Part shown: one piece after another, positions 44,821 to 53,190 of the stretch
How positions within the stretch are numbered: the first letter of the stretch is position 1
How the letters are laid out: each line of letters begins with the position of its first letter
NCBI RefSeq assembly: GCF_014897815.1
Contig: NZ_JABUZG010000038.1
Coordinates: 62,001-126,000, forward strand
Direction: 5' to 3'
Length of the DNA: 64,000 nt
Source: Psychrobacter sp. PG1
Lineage (GTDB): Bacteria > Pseudomonadota > Gammaproteobacteria > Pseudomonadales > Moraxellaceae
Notes under the pieces: model-generated
Told to the model about the DNA's origin: nothing
The model's input: only the letters and a program-made list of their open reading frames with translations
Database searches by the model: none
Made by a program: the position numbers and the translations under genes

Positions 44821-46437
44821 TTACTCTATGTTCAACATCGATTTCGCTACAGCTTCTGCCACTTTGATGCCATCAATCCCTGCTGATAATATGCCGCCTG
44901 CGTAGCCAGCGCCTTCGCCTGCAGGGAATAAACCTTTGGTGTTAATGCTTTGGAATTCTTTATTGCGTTTAATGCTGATTGGTGACGATGTTCTGGTTTC
45001 TACGCCAGTGAGTAACCCATCATCAGATGAAAATCCTTGGATTTTTCTATTAAACGCTGGAATAGCTTCACGTATGGCATCTACGGCAAAATCTGGCAGT
45101 GCTTTGCTTAAGTCAGTTAAGGTAATACCCGGTGTGTACGAGGGTTTTACATCGCCTAACTCTGAATCTGGTTTACCTTTTAAGAAGTCGCCAATGGTTT
45201 GCGCTGGTGCACTGTAATCTTTGCCGCCCAATTCAAACGCTAAAGTTTCTAGTTGTCTTTGTAATTCGATACCAGCAAGAGGATGGTTTGGGTAATCTCG
45301 CTCTGGATTGATGCCTACAACGATAGCACTGTTGGCGTTACGCTCGTTTCTTGAATATTGGCTCATGCCATTAGTGACCACACGGCCTTCTTCTGATGCT
45401 GCGGCAACCACCGTTCCACCTGGACACATACAGAAGCTATAGACAGAACGACCATTTTTACAATGATGAACCAGTTTGTAATCCGCAGCACCAAGTATCT
45501 CGTTCCCAGCATTGTTACCAAAGCGTGCTTTGTCTATGGTTGACTGTTTATGTTCAATCCTAAAGCCAATCGAGAAAGGTTTTGCTTCAACATACACGCC
45601 TTTATCATGGATCATTTGGAAGGTATCACGGGCGCTATGACCAACAGCAAGAACAACATGGTTGGTTTTTAAGGTTTCGCCAGTATTAAGTGTCACGCCA
45701 GTTACTTTTGAGTCAGTGATATGCAAGTCATCTACGCGAGTCGCAAAACGGACTTCCCCACCGAGTGCTATGATCTCAGCACGCATTTTTTCTACCATGG
45801 TGACTAACTTATAAGTACCTATGTGCGGCTTACTGACAAATAAAATCTCATCTGGTGCGCCAGCTTTTACAAATTCGGTCATGACTTTACGACCATAATG
45901 ATTTGGATCTTTTACTTGGCTGTACAGTTTTCCGTCAGAAAAAGTACCCGCTCCGCCTTCACCAAATTGTACGTTAGATTCTGTGTTTAATTTACGCTGA
46001 CGCCAAAAGCCAAAGGTGTCTTTGGTGCGTTGTCTGACTTCATTACCACGTTCGATGATAATAGGTTTAAAACCCATTTGAGCAAGGGTAAGTGCTGCTA
46101 ACAAACCACAAGGTCCAAAACCAATAACGACTGGACGCTCAGTTAAATTCTTTGGCGCTTCACCTACATATTTGTAGCTGGTATCTGGTGTGGCTTTAAC
46201 GTGGTTGTCTGACTCAAACTGAACCAGTAAATCATTGGTTAAATCCGAGTCGGTCAGGGTGATGTCTAGCGTATAAATCAATTGGATATTTCTTTTATTA
46301 CGAGCATCATAACCACGTTTAAACATCACAAATGACGCCATTTGCTCAGCAGAGATTTTAAGTTTTGTCGTTATAGCAGTCGTTAGATCTTCAGGTGCAT
46401 GATTTAATGGCAATTTAATTTCAGTTAAACGTATCAT
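44821..46437 (-). CDS. FAD-dependent dehydrogenase (COG2509-like)
   Basis: This 538-residue flavoprotein matches a widespread family of uncharacterised FAD-dependent dehydrogenases. It has a small N-terminal domain (LPLNHAPEDLTTAITTKLKI) and then the FAD Rossmann motif VIGFGPCGLLAALTLAQMGF. Other family marks are QFGEGGAGTFSDGKLYS, VVLAVGHSARDTFQMI, SFCMCPGGTVVAAASEEGRV and the C-terminal LFPAGEGAGYAGGILSAGID. The substrate is unknown. A Cys in CMCPGG is conserved in the family. It is a single-gene unit; 528 bp of regulatory-looking DNA lie between its start and urtA. Confidence 0.9.
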   Translation of the reverse strand: MIRLTEIKLPLNHAPEDLTTAITTKLKISAEQMASFVMFKRGYDARNKRNIQLIYTLDITLTDSDLTNDLLVQFESDNHVKATPDTSYKYVGEAPKNLTERPVVIGFGPCGLLAALTLAQMGFKPIIIERGNEVRQRTKDTFGFWRQRKLNTESNVQFGEGGAGTFSDGKLYSQVKDPNHYGRKVMTEFVKAGAPDEILFVSKPHIGTYKLVTMVEKMRAEIIALGGEVRFATRVDDLHITDSKVTGVTLNTGETLKTNHVVLAVGHSARDTFQMIHDKGVYVEAKPFSIGFRIEHKQSTIDKARFGNNAGNEILGAADYKLVHHCKNGRSVYSFCMCPGGTVVAAASEEGRVVTNGMSQYSRNERNANSAIVVGINPERDYPNHPLAGIELQRQLETLAFELGGKDYSAPAQTIGDFLKGKPDSELGDVKPSYTPGITLTDLSKALPDFAVDAIREAIPAFNRKIQGFSSDDGLLTGVETRTSSPISIKRNKEFQSINTKGLFPAGEGAGYAGGILSAGIDGIKVAEAVAKSMLNIE

Positions 46438-46770
46438 TGGGTACTCATAAACTCGTGTAGAAAACAGTCTCGCATTTTACTGGTACTGGTACAAATAAGC
46501 GAATGAATATTTTACTTATGCAGGGTAAATTTATGGTTTCTTCAGCATAGATCAGCACCCTATTATAAAAACTAAATGTCTGACCTCACCCCAAGCTAGC
46601 TACCAAGGGTAATGGCTAACGTGCTTTAGCCAAAAAAAACTTATCTTTAGTTGGGTTAATATCATTTAGTACGTTTGCTTCTTAATTCCCTTCTGTTAAC
46701 ACTTTCTGACCTCAAAAAAACATCGCTTCTGATGTCGTCATTTTTTATACCACTTTAGCATTTCTTAACC

Positions 46771-46857
46771 AGACATAAATGGTGCATAGAAAATCATAAC
46801 AACCAATTATGGTGCAAAGAAGTGCCCTAGCTCCTGATAAAGACCAATATTGGTGCA
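46771..46857 (+). promoter_or_regulatory. Three putative NtrC half-site/dyad elements upstream of urtA
   Basis: [AT]TGGTGCA occurs at 46779-46786, 46809-46816 and 46850-46857, spaced 30 and 41 bp, close to whole helical turns. Two are preceded by a complementary ACCA half (ACCAATTATGGT at 46802-46813 and ACCAATATTGGT at 46842-46853), resembling the NtrC dyad TGCACCA-N-TGGTGCA. This would place an activator upstream of a sigma-54 promoter. Confidence 0.5.
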
Positions 46858-46875
46858 TTTGTCTTGTATTTTATA

Positions 46876-46892
46876 TTGGCATAGATATTGAA
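46876..46892 (+). promoter_or_regulatory. Putative sigma-54 promoter (-24/-12) of urtA
   Basis: TTGGCATAGATATTGAA keeps the GG of the -24 element and the exact 5-base spacing to a TTGA at the -12 element (consensus TGGCAC-N5-TTGC). The -12 GC is GA here, so the match is imperfect. It lies about 75 bp before the urtA ATG. Confidence 0.45.
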
Positions 46893-46965
46893 GTATTAAT
46901 CATAGTTAGGAATGGCTCGTTCACTCGGCCTACCAGGCTGCTACTTTATCTTTTTGGAGAAATAT

Positions 46966-48330
46966 ATGTCTTTATTGCCAACGCTTATTACTGCTACTCC
47001 TATAAGTACAAATTATCGTATCGACTCAAAATTGACATCACGTTTGTCTCTACTAGCAGTAGCTGTTGTCGGCAGCTTAAGTCTTATAGGTTGTCAAAAA
47101 CCTGCGGAAACTAGTGCAGAAACCAATTCTACCGCCACAAAAACGGAAACCTCTGCGACGACTGCTACCTCTGCGGCAGATGGTGACACCATCAAAGTTG
47201 GTATCTTGCATTCTTTATCTGGAACGATGGCCATCTCTGAGACGTCATTAAAAGATACGGCGCTCATGACCATTGATGAAATTAATGCCAATGGCGGCGT
47301 GTTGGGTAAACAGCTAGAGCCAATCGTCGTAGATCCCGCCTCTGATTGGCCGTTATTCGCTGAAAAAGCACGTCAGCTGTTAACCCAAGATAAAGTTGAT
47401 GTGATATTTGGGGGTTGGACGTCAGTGTCACGTAAGTCAGTGCTGCCTGTCGTTGAAGAACTAAATGGTTTGATGTTTTATCCGGTGCAGTACGAGGGTC
47501 AAGAACAATCAGAAAATATTTTCTACACTGGTGCTGCACCTAACCAACAAGCCATTCCTGCCGTTGAATATTTGATGAGTCCAGAGGGCGGTAATGCAGA
47601 ACGCTTCGTTTTACTTGGAACAGACTATGTTTATCCTCGGACTACTAACCAGATACTGCGGGCTTTCTTAAAATCTAAAGGAGTCGCTGAAACAGATATC
47701 ATGGAAGAGTACACCCCTTTCGGTTTTAGCAACTATCAGACAATCGTTGGCAATATTAAAAGCTTCTCTACTGGTAAGAAGACGGCGGTTATCTCTACCA
47801 TTAATGGGGATTCAAACGTACCCTTTTATCGTGAACTTGCCAACCAAGGTATTAAAGCCTCTGATATCCCAGTCATGGCATTCTCAGTAGGAGAAGAAGA
47901 GCTTCGCGGTATCGATACCAGCTTATTGCAAGGGCATTTGGCGTCATGGAACTACTTTATGTCGGTTAAAAATCCTGTCAACAGCGACTTCACTAAAAAG
48001 TATAAGAAATATGCGCTGGATCATAAGCTACCCAATGCTAACAAAGTCGTGACCAATGATCCTATGGAAGCCACCTACGTGGGTATCAATATGTGGAAAC
48101 AAGCAGTCGAAAAAGCTGGTACGACTAATGTCGATAAAGTGCGTATTAGTATGGGAGGTCAGACTTTTGACGCGCCATCAGGGTATACATTGAAAATGGA
48201 TGAGGAAAACCATCATTTATGGAAGCCTGTCATGATCGGTCAAATCCGTGCCGATGGTCAGTTCGATGTAATTAGCAAAACGCCAACAGTCATTCGTGCT
48301 GAGCCATGGAGTCAGTACATCCCTAAATAA
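46966..48330 (+). CDS. urtA: Urea ABC transporter substrate-binding protein
   Basis: UrtA is the periplasmic urea receptor of a high-affinity branched-chain-type ABC importer. I chose the ATG at 46966 because TTTTTGGAG lies before it; it starts a signal ending in the lipobox LSLIGC, so the protein is a membrane-anchored lipoprotein of 454 residues. Family marks: DTIKVGILHSLSGTMAISET, VVDPASDWPLFAEKARQL, VIFGGWTSVSRKSVLPVVE, LFYPVQYEGQEQSE (as MFYPVQYEGQE) and GLSNYQTIV-like FGFSNYQTIVGNIK. A stretch of Ala/Thr/Glu links the anchor to the domain. It heads the urtABCDE-ure cluster. Confidence 0.96.
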   Translation: MSLLPTLITATPISTNYRIDSKLTSRLSLLAVAVVGSLSLIGCQKPAETSAETNSTATKTETSATTATSAADGDTIKVGILHSLSGTMAISETSLKDTALMTIDEINANGGVLGKQLEPIVVDPASDWPLFAEKARQLLTQDKVDVIFGGWTSVSRKSVLPVVEELNGLMFYPVQYEGQEQSENIFYTGAAPNQQAIPAVEYLMSPEGGNAERFVLLGTDYVYPRTTNQILRAFLKSKGVAETDIMEEYTPFGFSNYQTIVGNIKSFSTGKKTAVISTINGDSNVPFYRELANQGIKASDIPVMAFSVGEEELRGIDTSLLQGHLASWNYFMSVKNPVNSDFTKKYKKYALDHKLPNANKVVTNDPMEATYVGINMWKQAVEKAGTTNVDKVRISMGGQTFDAPSGYTLKMDEENHHLWKPVMIGQIRADGQFDVISKTPTVIRAEPWSQYIPK

Positions 48331-48387
48331 GGTTGTGGTCACTTAAACCGTAATCCTTAGCCCCTTAATGGTATCAAAACCAGCAAC

Positions 48388-48432
48388 CCTTTAACTTCTA
48401 CTGATAAAACAGTTTTTAGTAGAGGTTAAAGG
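48388..48432 (+). promoter_or_regulatory. Stem-loop between urtA and urtB
   Basis: CCTTTAACTTCTACT (48388-48402) pairs with AGTAGAGGTTAAAGG (48418-48432) over 15 bp with one G-T pair and a 15-base loop. It has no T-run, so it more likely stabilises the abundant urtA message or attenuates read-through than ends transcription fully. Confidence 0.6.
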
Positions 48433-48459
48433 AGTGTTGACTGCAAAAAAGGAATCATC

Positions 48460-50265
48460 ATGTCACATTACTCTTCCTATTATAAAAGTGACGCGCAAGC
48501 CAATTATTCTAATAAGACTTTTATAATCGCCTTATTATCTTTACTTCTCCTCATTGCTATCACATCAGCTGCTCATGCTCACGAGACGCCAGTAGTACAC
48601 AGCCACGAGCGCGATGAGGCAGTATCTACTAATACTGTGGCAGCGACATCCAATGCTGTAAGTGAAGAGACCTTACTTGCTCAAGACGACACCTTACTTG
48701 CTCAGAACAAGCAGTCTGTAACGACATCAGCTGATCTTGCGATAAGTAAAGGGGATGCTATCGAACAGTTCGTTGCTGCTGACTTCACCAAGCGCCAAAC
48801 CATGCTCAATCAGTGGCCGGGGTCAGTTGAGAGCTTGGATACTTTAGTTGAGCTTATAAAAAACGATGAGCTATACCAAGATAATGCTGGGCAAACCTAC
48901 CTACTTAACAGCGAAGATGAGTTATTTACTTACCCTGCTAAGCAGCTGACCACAGAGTGGCCCAGCGACTTGGCACAAGTAACTTTGACCAATGCACTAC
49001 GCTCAGCCTTAGTGTTTGGACAAGCTAAGGTTAAGCTTGCGTCAAACGATCCTACGCAACGTATGCAGGCAGTTGCTATCTTAGCGGACAATATCGAACA
49101 GCTAGATCCAGCACTTATAAGCGCTGCTGCCACTAATGAGGAAGACGTCGACGTCAAAACGGCGTTAAATACCTTGCAAGCGAGGATTGATTTTAGGGAT
49201 GGCGACGTCGCCAAACAAATTGCCGCGCTTACCGTGCTTGCCAATAGCGATAGCCCACAAGTCTTAGTGGATGTTAAAAATGCATTGGCGGCAGACGATA
49301 GCGATCCTGTACTCAAATCTGCGTTATTAGACGCTGAAGATAGTATTGAGCAGCGCATTACCATCAGTACTTGGATCGGTCATCTTTTCACCGGTCTTAG
49401 CACTGCGAGTGTCTTACTTCTCGCCGCTTTAGGGCTTGCCATTACCTTTGGACTGCTTGGTGTCATCAATATGGCTCACGGTGAGCTGATTATGATTGGC
49501 GCTTACTCTACTTATGTAGTGCAAAATCTGTTTCAAGCTTACTTTCCCAGTATGACAGGGTGGTATCTGGTTGCCGCTATACCTGTTGCTTTTTTAGTTA
49601 GTGCCATTATTGGCATGGTTATCGAACGGATCGTTATTCGACCACTTTATGGTCGTGAGCTTGAAACCTTACTAGCAACCTTCGGTGTCAGTCTGATTCT
49701 TATGCAGTTGGTTCGGATGATATTTGGCGCGCAAAATGTCGAAGTCAGCAATGTCGACTGGTTGAGCGGCGCCTATCAAGTGTCCTCAAGCCTTGTACTC
49801 CCCTTCAACCGTATCGCTATTATCGGCTTTACCATCATCATTCTTATGCTACTGGTGTACTTACTTAACAAGACTCGCTTTGGGCTATTTGTGCGCGCTG
49901 TGACTCAAAACCGGCAAATGGCACGTGCAGTTGGTATCTCCTCTGCTCGCATCGACATGTTGGCATTCGGCCTTGGTTCAGGGTTGGCCGGTCTCGCTGG
50001 CTGCGCTCTAGCACAAGTGGGTAACGTCGGACCCGACTTAGGTCAAACTTATATTATTGATGCGTTCTTAGTCGTCGTGGTTGGCGGTGTTGGGCAAGTA
50101 TGGGGCGCGGTATTGGCATCTTTAGGTCTTGGTGTCAGTGGTACGGTGCTTGAGATTGGCATTGGTGCTGTGATGGCTAAGATTGTGTTACTGGTTCTTG
50201 TGATTTTGTTTATTCAAAAACGTCCACAAGGTTTATTCGCCCTCAAAGGCCGTTTTGTGGATTAA
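48460..50265 (+). CDS. urtB: Urea ABC transporter permease UrtB
   Basis: UrtB is one of two membrane subunits of the urea importer. The 601-residue protein begins with a signal-like helix (IIALLSLLLLIAITSAAHAH). A periplasmic N-terminal domain of about 270 residues follows, with HEAT-like segments (TNALRSALVFGQAKVKLASN, VLVDVKNALAADDSDPVLKS). The LivH-type permease follows from about residue 305: GLAITFGLLGVINMAHGELI, MIGAYSTYVV, IVIRPLYGRELETLLATFGV. A tandem TLLAQDDTLLAQ lies near residue 70. The extension is a known feature of UrtB. AAGGAA precedes the ATG, and urtC follows 10 bp downstream. Confidence 0.95.
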   Translation: MSHYSSYYKSDAQANYSNKTFIIALLSLLLLIAITSAAHAHETPVVHSHERDEAVSTNTVAATSNAVSEETLLAQDDTLLAQNKQSVTTSADLAISKGDAIEQFVAADFTKRQTMLNQWPGSVESLDTLVELIKNDELYQDNAGQTYLLNSEDELFTYPAKQLTTEWPSDLAQVTLTNALRSALVFGQAKVKLASNDPTQRMQAVAILADNIEQLDPALISAAATNEEDVDVKTALNTLQARIDFRDGDVAKQIAALTVLANSDSPQVLVDVKNALAADDSDPVLKSALLDAEDSIEQRITISTWIGHLFTGLSTASVLLLAALGLAITFGLLGVINMAHGELIMIGAYSTYVVQNLFQAYFPSMTGWYLVAAIPVAFLVSAIIGMVIERIVIRPLYGRELETLLATFGVSLILMQLVRMIFGAQNVEVSNVDWLSGAYQVSSSLVLPFNRIAIIGFTIIILMLLVYLLNKTRFGLFVRAVTQNRQMARAVGISSARIDMLAFGLGSGLAGLAGCALAQVGNVGPDLGQTYIIDAFLVVVVGGVGQVWGAVLASLGLGVSGTVLEIGIGAVMAKIVLLVLVILFIQKRPQGLFALKGRFVD

Positions 50266-50275
50266 GGAGAACCTC

Positions 50276-51346
50276 ATGCGTTTGACTCAATTATTATCTG
50301 ATTCCCCACGTAATGCTATTTTGATTGGTTTGTGTTTTTTAGTGCTACTGATATTGCCTTGGCTCCATTTGTTACCTGAAACCTCTAGTTTTCACCTGTC
50401 TGCTTATTGGATAACTTTGATTGGTAAAATAATGGCGCTCGCCATGGTAGCACTGGCTTTAGACTTGGTCTGGGGCTATGCCGGCATTCTAAGCTTAGGT
50501 CATGGTCTTTATTTTGCGCTAGGAGGTTATGCTTTTGGTATGTACTTGACGCGTGAAACTGCTGGCACGGGCTTGCCAGATTTTATGCGTTTTTTGAGTT
50601 GGACCGAATTGCCGTGGTACTGGGCAGGCACTCAACATTTCTGGTGGGCGATGGCTTTAGTGGTGCTAGTTCCCGGTCTGGTCGCTTTTATCTTTGGCTA
50701 TTTTGCTTTTCGCTCAAAAATCAAAGGGGTTTATTTTTCGATTATCACCCAAGCCATGACCTATGCTGCCGCCTTATTATTCTTCCGTAACGAAACAGGC
50801 TTCGGTGGTAACAATGGCTTCACAGGTTTTACCACGCTATTAGGCTATGACATCACCGCCTCTTCAACGAGGGCTGTGCTGTGTTTTACGACTGCTTTGG
50901 CGCTGCTACTGTCCTATCTTGGACTACGCTATCTGATGAGCCAGCCTTATGGGCGTGTGCTTGGTGCCATCCGTGATAGTGAAAATCGCTTGCAATATCT
51001 AGGCTATCGCACGCTTTGGTACAAGCTTTCAGCTTGGGTATTGTCTGCAATGATAGCTGGTATCGCTGGTGCTCTATATGTACCGCAAGTTGGTATCATT
51101 AACCCAGGCGAGATGAACCCCGTCAACTCTATCGAGATGGCAGTCTGGGTGGCTGCTGGAGGCAGAGGTTCATTAATCGGTGCCATTGTAGGCGCTGGTA
51201 CAGTCAATGTGATTAAAACCTATTTTACCGTCGCCTACCCAGAGTTCTGGTTACTTATTCTAGGCGGATTATTTGTAGTGGTTACTATATTTCTCCCTAA
51301 CGGCATCATTGGTGTACTCGATCGTTTTAAGAAGGAAAAAGAATAA
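50276..51346 (+). CDS. urtC: Urea ABC transporter permease UrtC
   Basis: UrtC is the LivM-type partner permease of about 356 residues. The ATG at 50276 is chosen because TAAGGAGA precedes it; an upstream in-frame start at 50255 would overlap urtB. Marks: LGKIMALAMVALALDLVWGY-like sequence, AGILSLGHGLYFALGGYAFG, GNNGFTGFTTLLGY, RVLGAIRDSENRLQYLGYRT (the EAA-type loop contacting the ATPase) and MAVWVAAGGRGSLIGAIVGA. Its stop overlaps the urtD start by one base (TAATG), indicating translational coupling. Confidence 0.95.
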   Translation: MRLTQLLSDSPRNAILIGLCFLVLLILPWLHLLPETSSFHLSAYWITLIGKIMALAMVALALDLVWGYAGILSLGHGLYFALGGYAFGMYLTRETAGTGLPDFMRFLSWTELPWYWAGTQHFWWAMALVVLVPGLVAFIFGYFAFRSKIKGVYFSIITQAMTYAAALLFFRNETGFGGNNGFTGFTTLLGYDITASSTRAVLCFTTALALLLSYLGLRYLMSQPYGRVLGAIRDSENRLQYLGYRTLWYKLSAWVLSAMIAGIAGALYVPQVGIINPGEMNPVNSIEMAVWVAAGGRGSLIGAIVGAGTVNVIKTYFTVAYPEFWLLILGGLFVVVTIFLPNGIIGVLDRFKKEKE

Positions 51347-52311
51347 TGTCAATAATATGTAATAATGCTGCTTCCCAAAAAACAGCTAACGGTGCGCTTA
51401 TTAAAAATCAAAATGATCCTAGTATACATAAGCCAATGGGAAGTTTTGACAATACAAATAACATAACGATTGCAGAAACCAAGCCTACCCGACCAGTCAC
51501 TAGTTTGGCTGAAGATTATGGAGATAGCGGTGGCTTAGCGCATCCTGTTTCTAAATCAGGTCCAGATATGAGACATGGTATTGCGCTTTATTTGGAAGAC
51601 GTTAGCGTGTGGTTTGACTCGTTTCGTGCACTCAATGATTTGTCTTTATACATTGAGGCGGGCGAGCTACGCTGCATCATCGGCCCTAATGGCGCAGGTA
51701 AGACGACGTTAATGGATGTTATTACGGGTAAAACGCGCCCGACCACAGGCAGCGCATTTTTCGGTCAAGTACATAATTTAGCCAAACTATCTACCGAAGA
51801 AATAGCGGAAGCAGGCATTGGCCGTAAGTTTCAAAAACCCACCGTATTTGAGAAATTTACCGTACTTGATAACTTAATGCTGGCTGCACCAAAGGACAAA
51901 CGGGTATCAAAAAGCTGGTTTACTAAAATTGACGCAGAAATCCAAGATACTCTTGACTCAACGCTTGATCAAATACGCCTAAAAGAGCTGATTAACAAGC
52001 CAGCAGGATTATTGTCTCATGGTCAAAAACAGTGGCTAGAGATTGGAATGTTACTGATGCAAAGACCAAAACTTATCTTACTTGATGAACCAGTAGCAGG
52101 CATGACCGATGCCGAAACGGAACATACTGCTGAGTTATGTCTACGCCTTAAAAAGAATCACACCTTAATCGTAGTTGAACATGACATGACTTTCATTGAT
52201 GCCATAAGTGAAAAAGTAACGGTCTTAGCAAATGGCGCTATTTTGGCTGAAGGCACGTTGAGTGAAGTACAGAATAATGAGGCCGTTATTGAGACCTATT
52301 TGGGTCGATAG
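51346..52311 (+). CDS. urtD: Urea ABC transporter ATP-binding protein UrtD
   Basis: UrtD is the LivG-type ATPase of the urea importer. The 321-residue protein has Walker A IIGPNGAGKTTLMDVITGKT (113-120 for GPNGAGKT), signature LLSHGQKQWLEIGMLLMQ and Walker B KLILLDEPVAGMTDAETEH. UrtD proteins normally begin near residue 77 of this frame (HGIALYLEDVSVWFDS); the first ~75 residues are a polar Asn/Thr-rich extension. An internal ATG at residue 75 offers an alternative start, but the overlapping TAATG at the urtC stop favours the long form. urtE follows after 46 bp. Confidence 0.94.
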   Translation: MSIICNNAASQKTANGALIKNQNDPSIHKPMGSFDNTNNITIAETKPTRPVTSLAEDYGDSGGLAHPVSKSGPDMRHGIALYLEDVSVWFDSFRALNDLSLYIEAGELRCIIGPNGAGKTTLMDVITGKTRPTTGSAFFGQVHNLAKLSTEEIAEAGIGRKFQKPTVFEKFTVLDNLMLAAPKDKRVSKSWFTKIDAEIQDTLDSTLDQIRLKELINKPAGLLSHGQKQWLEIGMLLMQRPKLILLDEPVAGMTDAETEHTAELCLRLKKNHTLIVVEHDMTFIDAISEKVTVLANGAILAEGTLSEVQNNEAVIETYLGR

Positions 52312-52357
52312 TCGATAGTAGTGCTTAGAAATAGACCTAAAAAATAAGGGTAGTTAT

Positions 52358-53056
52358 ATGTTAGAAATTAATGCTATAAATCAATATTACGGCGGCAGTC
52401 ACATCTTACGTGATGTCACCCTAGCCGCACCGGTAGGAGAATGTAGCGTCGTACTGGGTCGTAATGGCGTCGGTAAAACCACCTTGCTTAAATGCTTGAT
52501 GGGCATCCTACCAATAAAATCCGGTGAAATTTTATTAGACGGTAAGGATATTAGTAAGATGACGCCTGAGCAGCGTGTGCGCGCAGGACTGGCTTATGTG
52601 CCGCAAGGACGTGATATCTTTTCCACTTTGACCGTTGAAGAAAACATCCTCATTGGAATGGCAAAATTCTCTCAACGTAAAGCGAGTAAAGTACCTAAAC
52701 ACTTATATGATGTATTTCCAGTGCTGGATGAAATGAAACATCGCCGCGGTGGTGATCTATCAGGCGGTCAGCAGCAGCAACTCGCTATTGCTCGTGCACT
52801 TGCTTCAGAGCCTCGCGTGCTAGTACTTGATGAGCCTACTGAAGGTATTCAACCGTCCATTATTAAAGACATTGGTAGAGTCATTCGTAGTCTTGCTAAT
52901 AAAGGCGAGATGGCAATTGTTTTAGTCGAGCAGTTTTATGAGTTCGCAGAAGAGCTTGCCGATAACTATACCGTGCTCTCTAGAGGACGAGTGGTAGCTC
53001 AAGGGGCTGGATGTGACATGGCAGAAAACAATATTCAAGAGTTGGTGGCAATCTAA
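52358..53056 (+). CDS. urtE: Urea ABC transporter ATP-binding protein UrtE
   Basis: UrtE is the LivF-type second ATPase; the length of 232 residues is normal. Walker A is VLGRNGVGKTTLLKCLMG, Q-loop region AYVPQGRDIFSTLTVEENI, signature DLSGGQQQQLAIARALA and Walker B VLVLDEPTEGIQPSIIK. The start INAINQYYGGSHILRDV is typical of UrtE. An AAGGG site precedes the ATG. Immediately at its stop codon begins the 15-bp repeat array leading to ureD. Confidence 0.95.
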   Translation: MLEINAINQYYGGSHILRDVTLAAPVGECSVVLGRNGVGKTTLLKCLMGILPIKSGEILLDGKDISKMTPEQRVRAGLAYVPQGRDIFSTLTVEENILIGMAKFSQRKASKVPKHLYDVFPVLDEMKHRRGGDLSGGQQQQLAIARALASEPRVLVLDEPTEGIQPSIIKDIGRVIRSLANKGEMAIVLVEQFYEFAEELADNYTVLSRGRVVAQGAGCDMAENNIQELVAI

Positions 53057-53181
53057 AAGGACACTTTATAAAAGGACACTTTATAAAAGGACACTTTCTA
53101 AAAGGACACTTTATAAAAAGACACTTTCTAAAAGGACACTTTCTAAAAAGACACTTTCTAAAAGGACGCTTTCTAAAAGGA
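53055..53181 (+). repeat. Tandem 15-bp repeat array carrying Shine-Dalgarno-like sequences
   Basis: Eight full copies of AAAAGGACACTTT[AC]T (53055-53174, one base changed in some copies: AAAAAGA at two, GACGC at one) and a partial ninth, AAAAGGA (53175-53181), run from the urtE stop to ureD. Most copies contain the core AAGGA. The last AGGA lies 9 bases before the TTG start of ureD and is the likely ribosome site. Units of 15 bp keep the reading frame. Confidence 0.95.
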
Positions 53182-53190
53182 AATACAGTT

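Larger units (their letters stand above)
46438..46965. promoter_or_regulatory. urtA upstream region
   Basis: No gene is supported here. The part nearest urtA holds three TGGTGCA-type sites and a -24/-12 promoter-like sequence, given separately. The left half contains a small hairpin (TGGCTAA with TTAGCCA, around 46613-46632) of unknown role. Confidence 0.6.

Noticed and set aside
46809-47114. 101-codon frame upstream of urtA
   Set aside because: It begins in the regulatory region and overlaps urtA in another frame; the real urtA frame explains the sequence.
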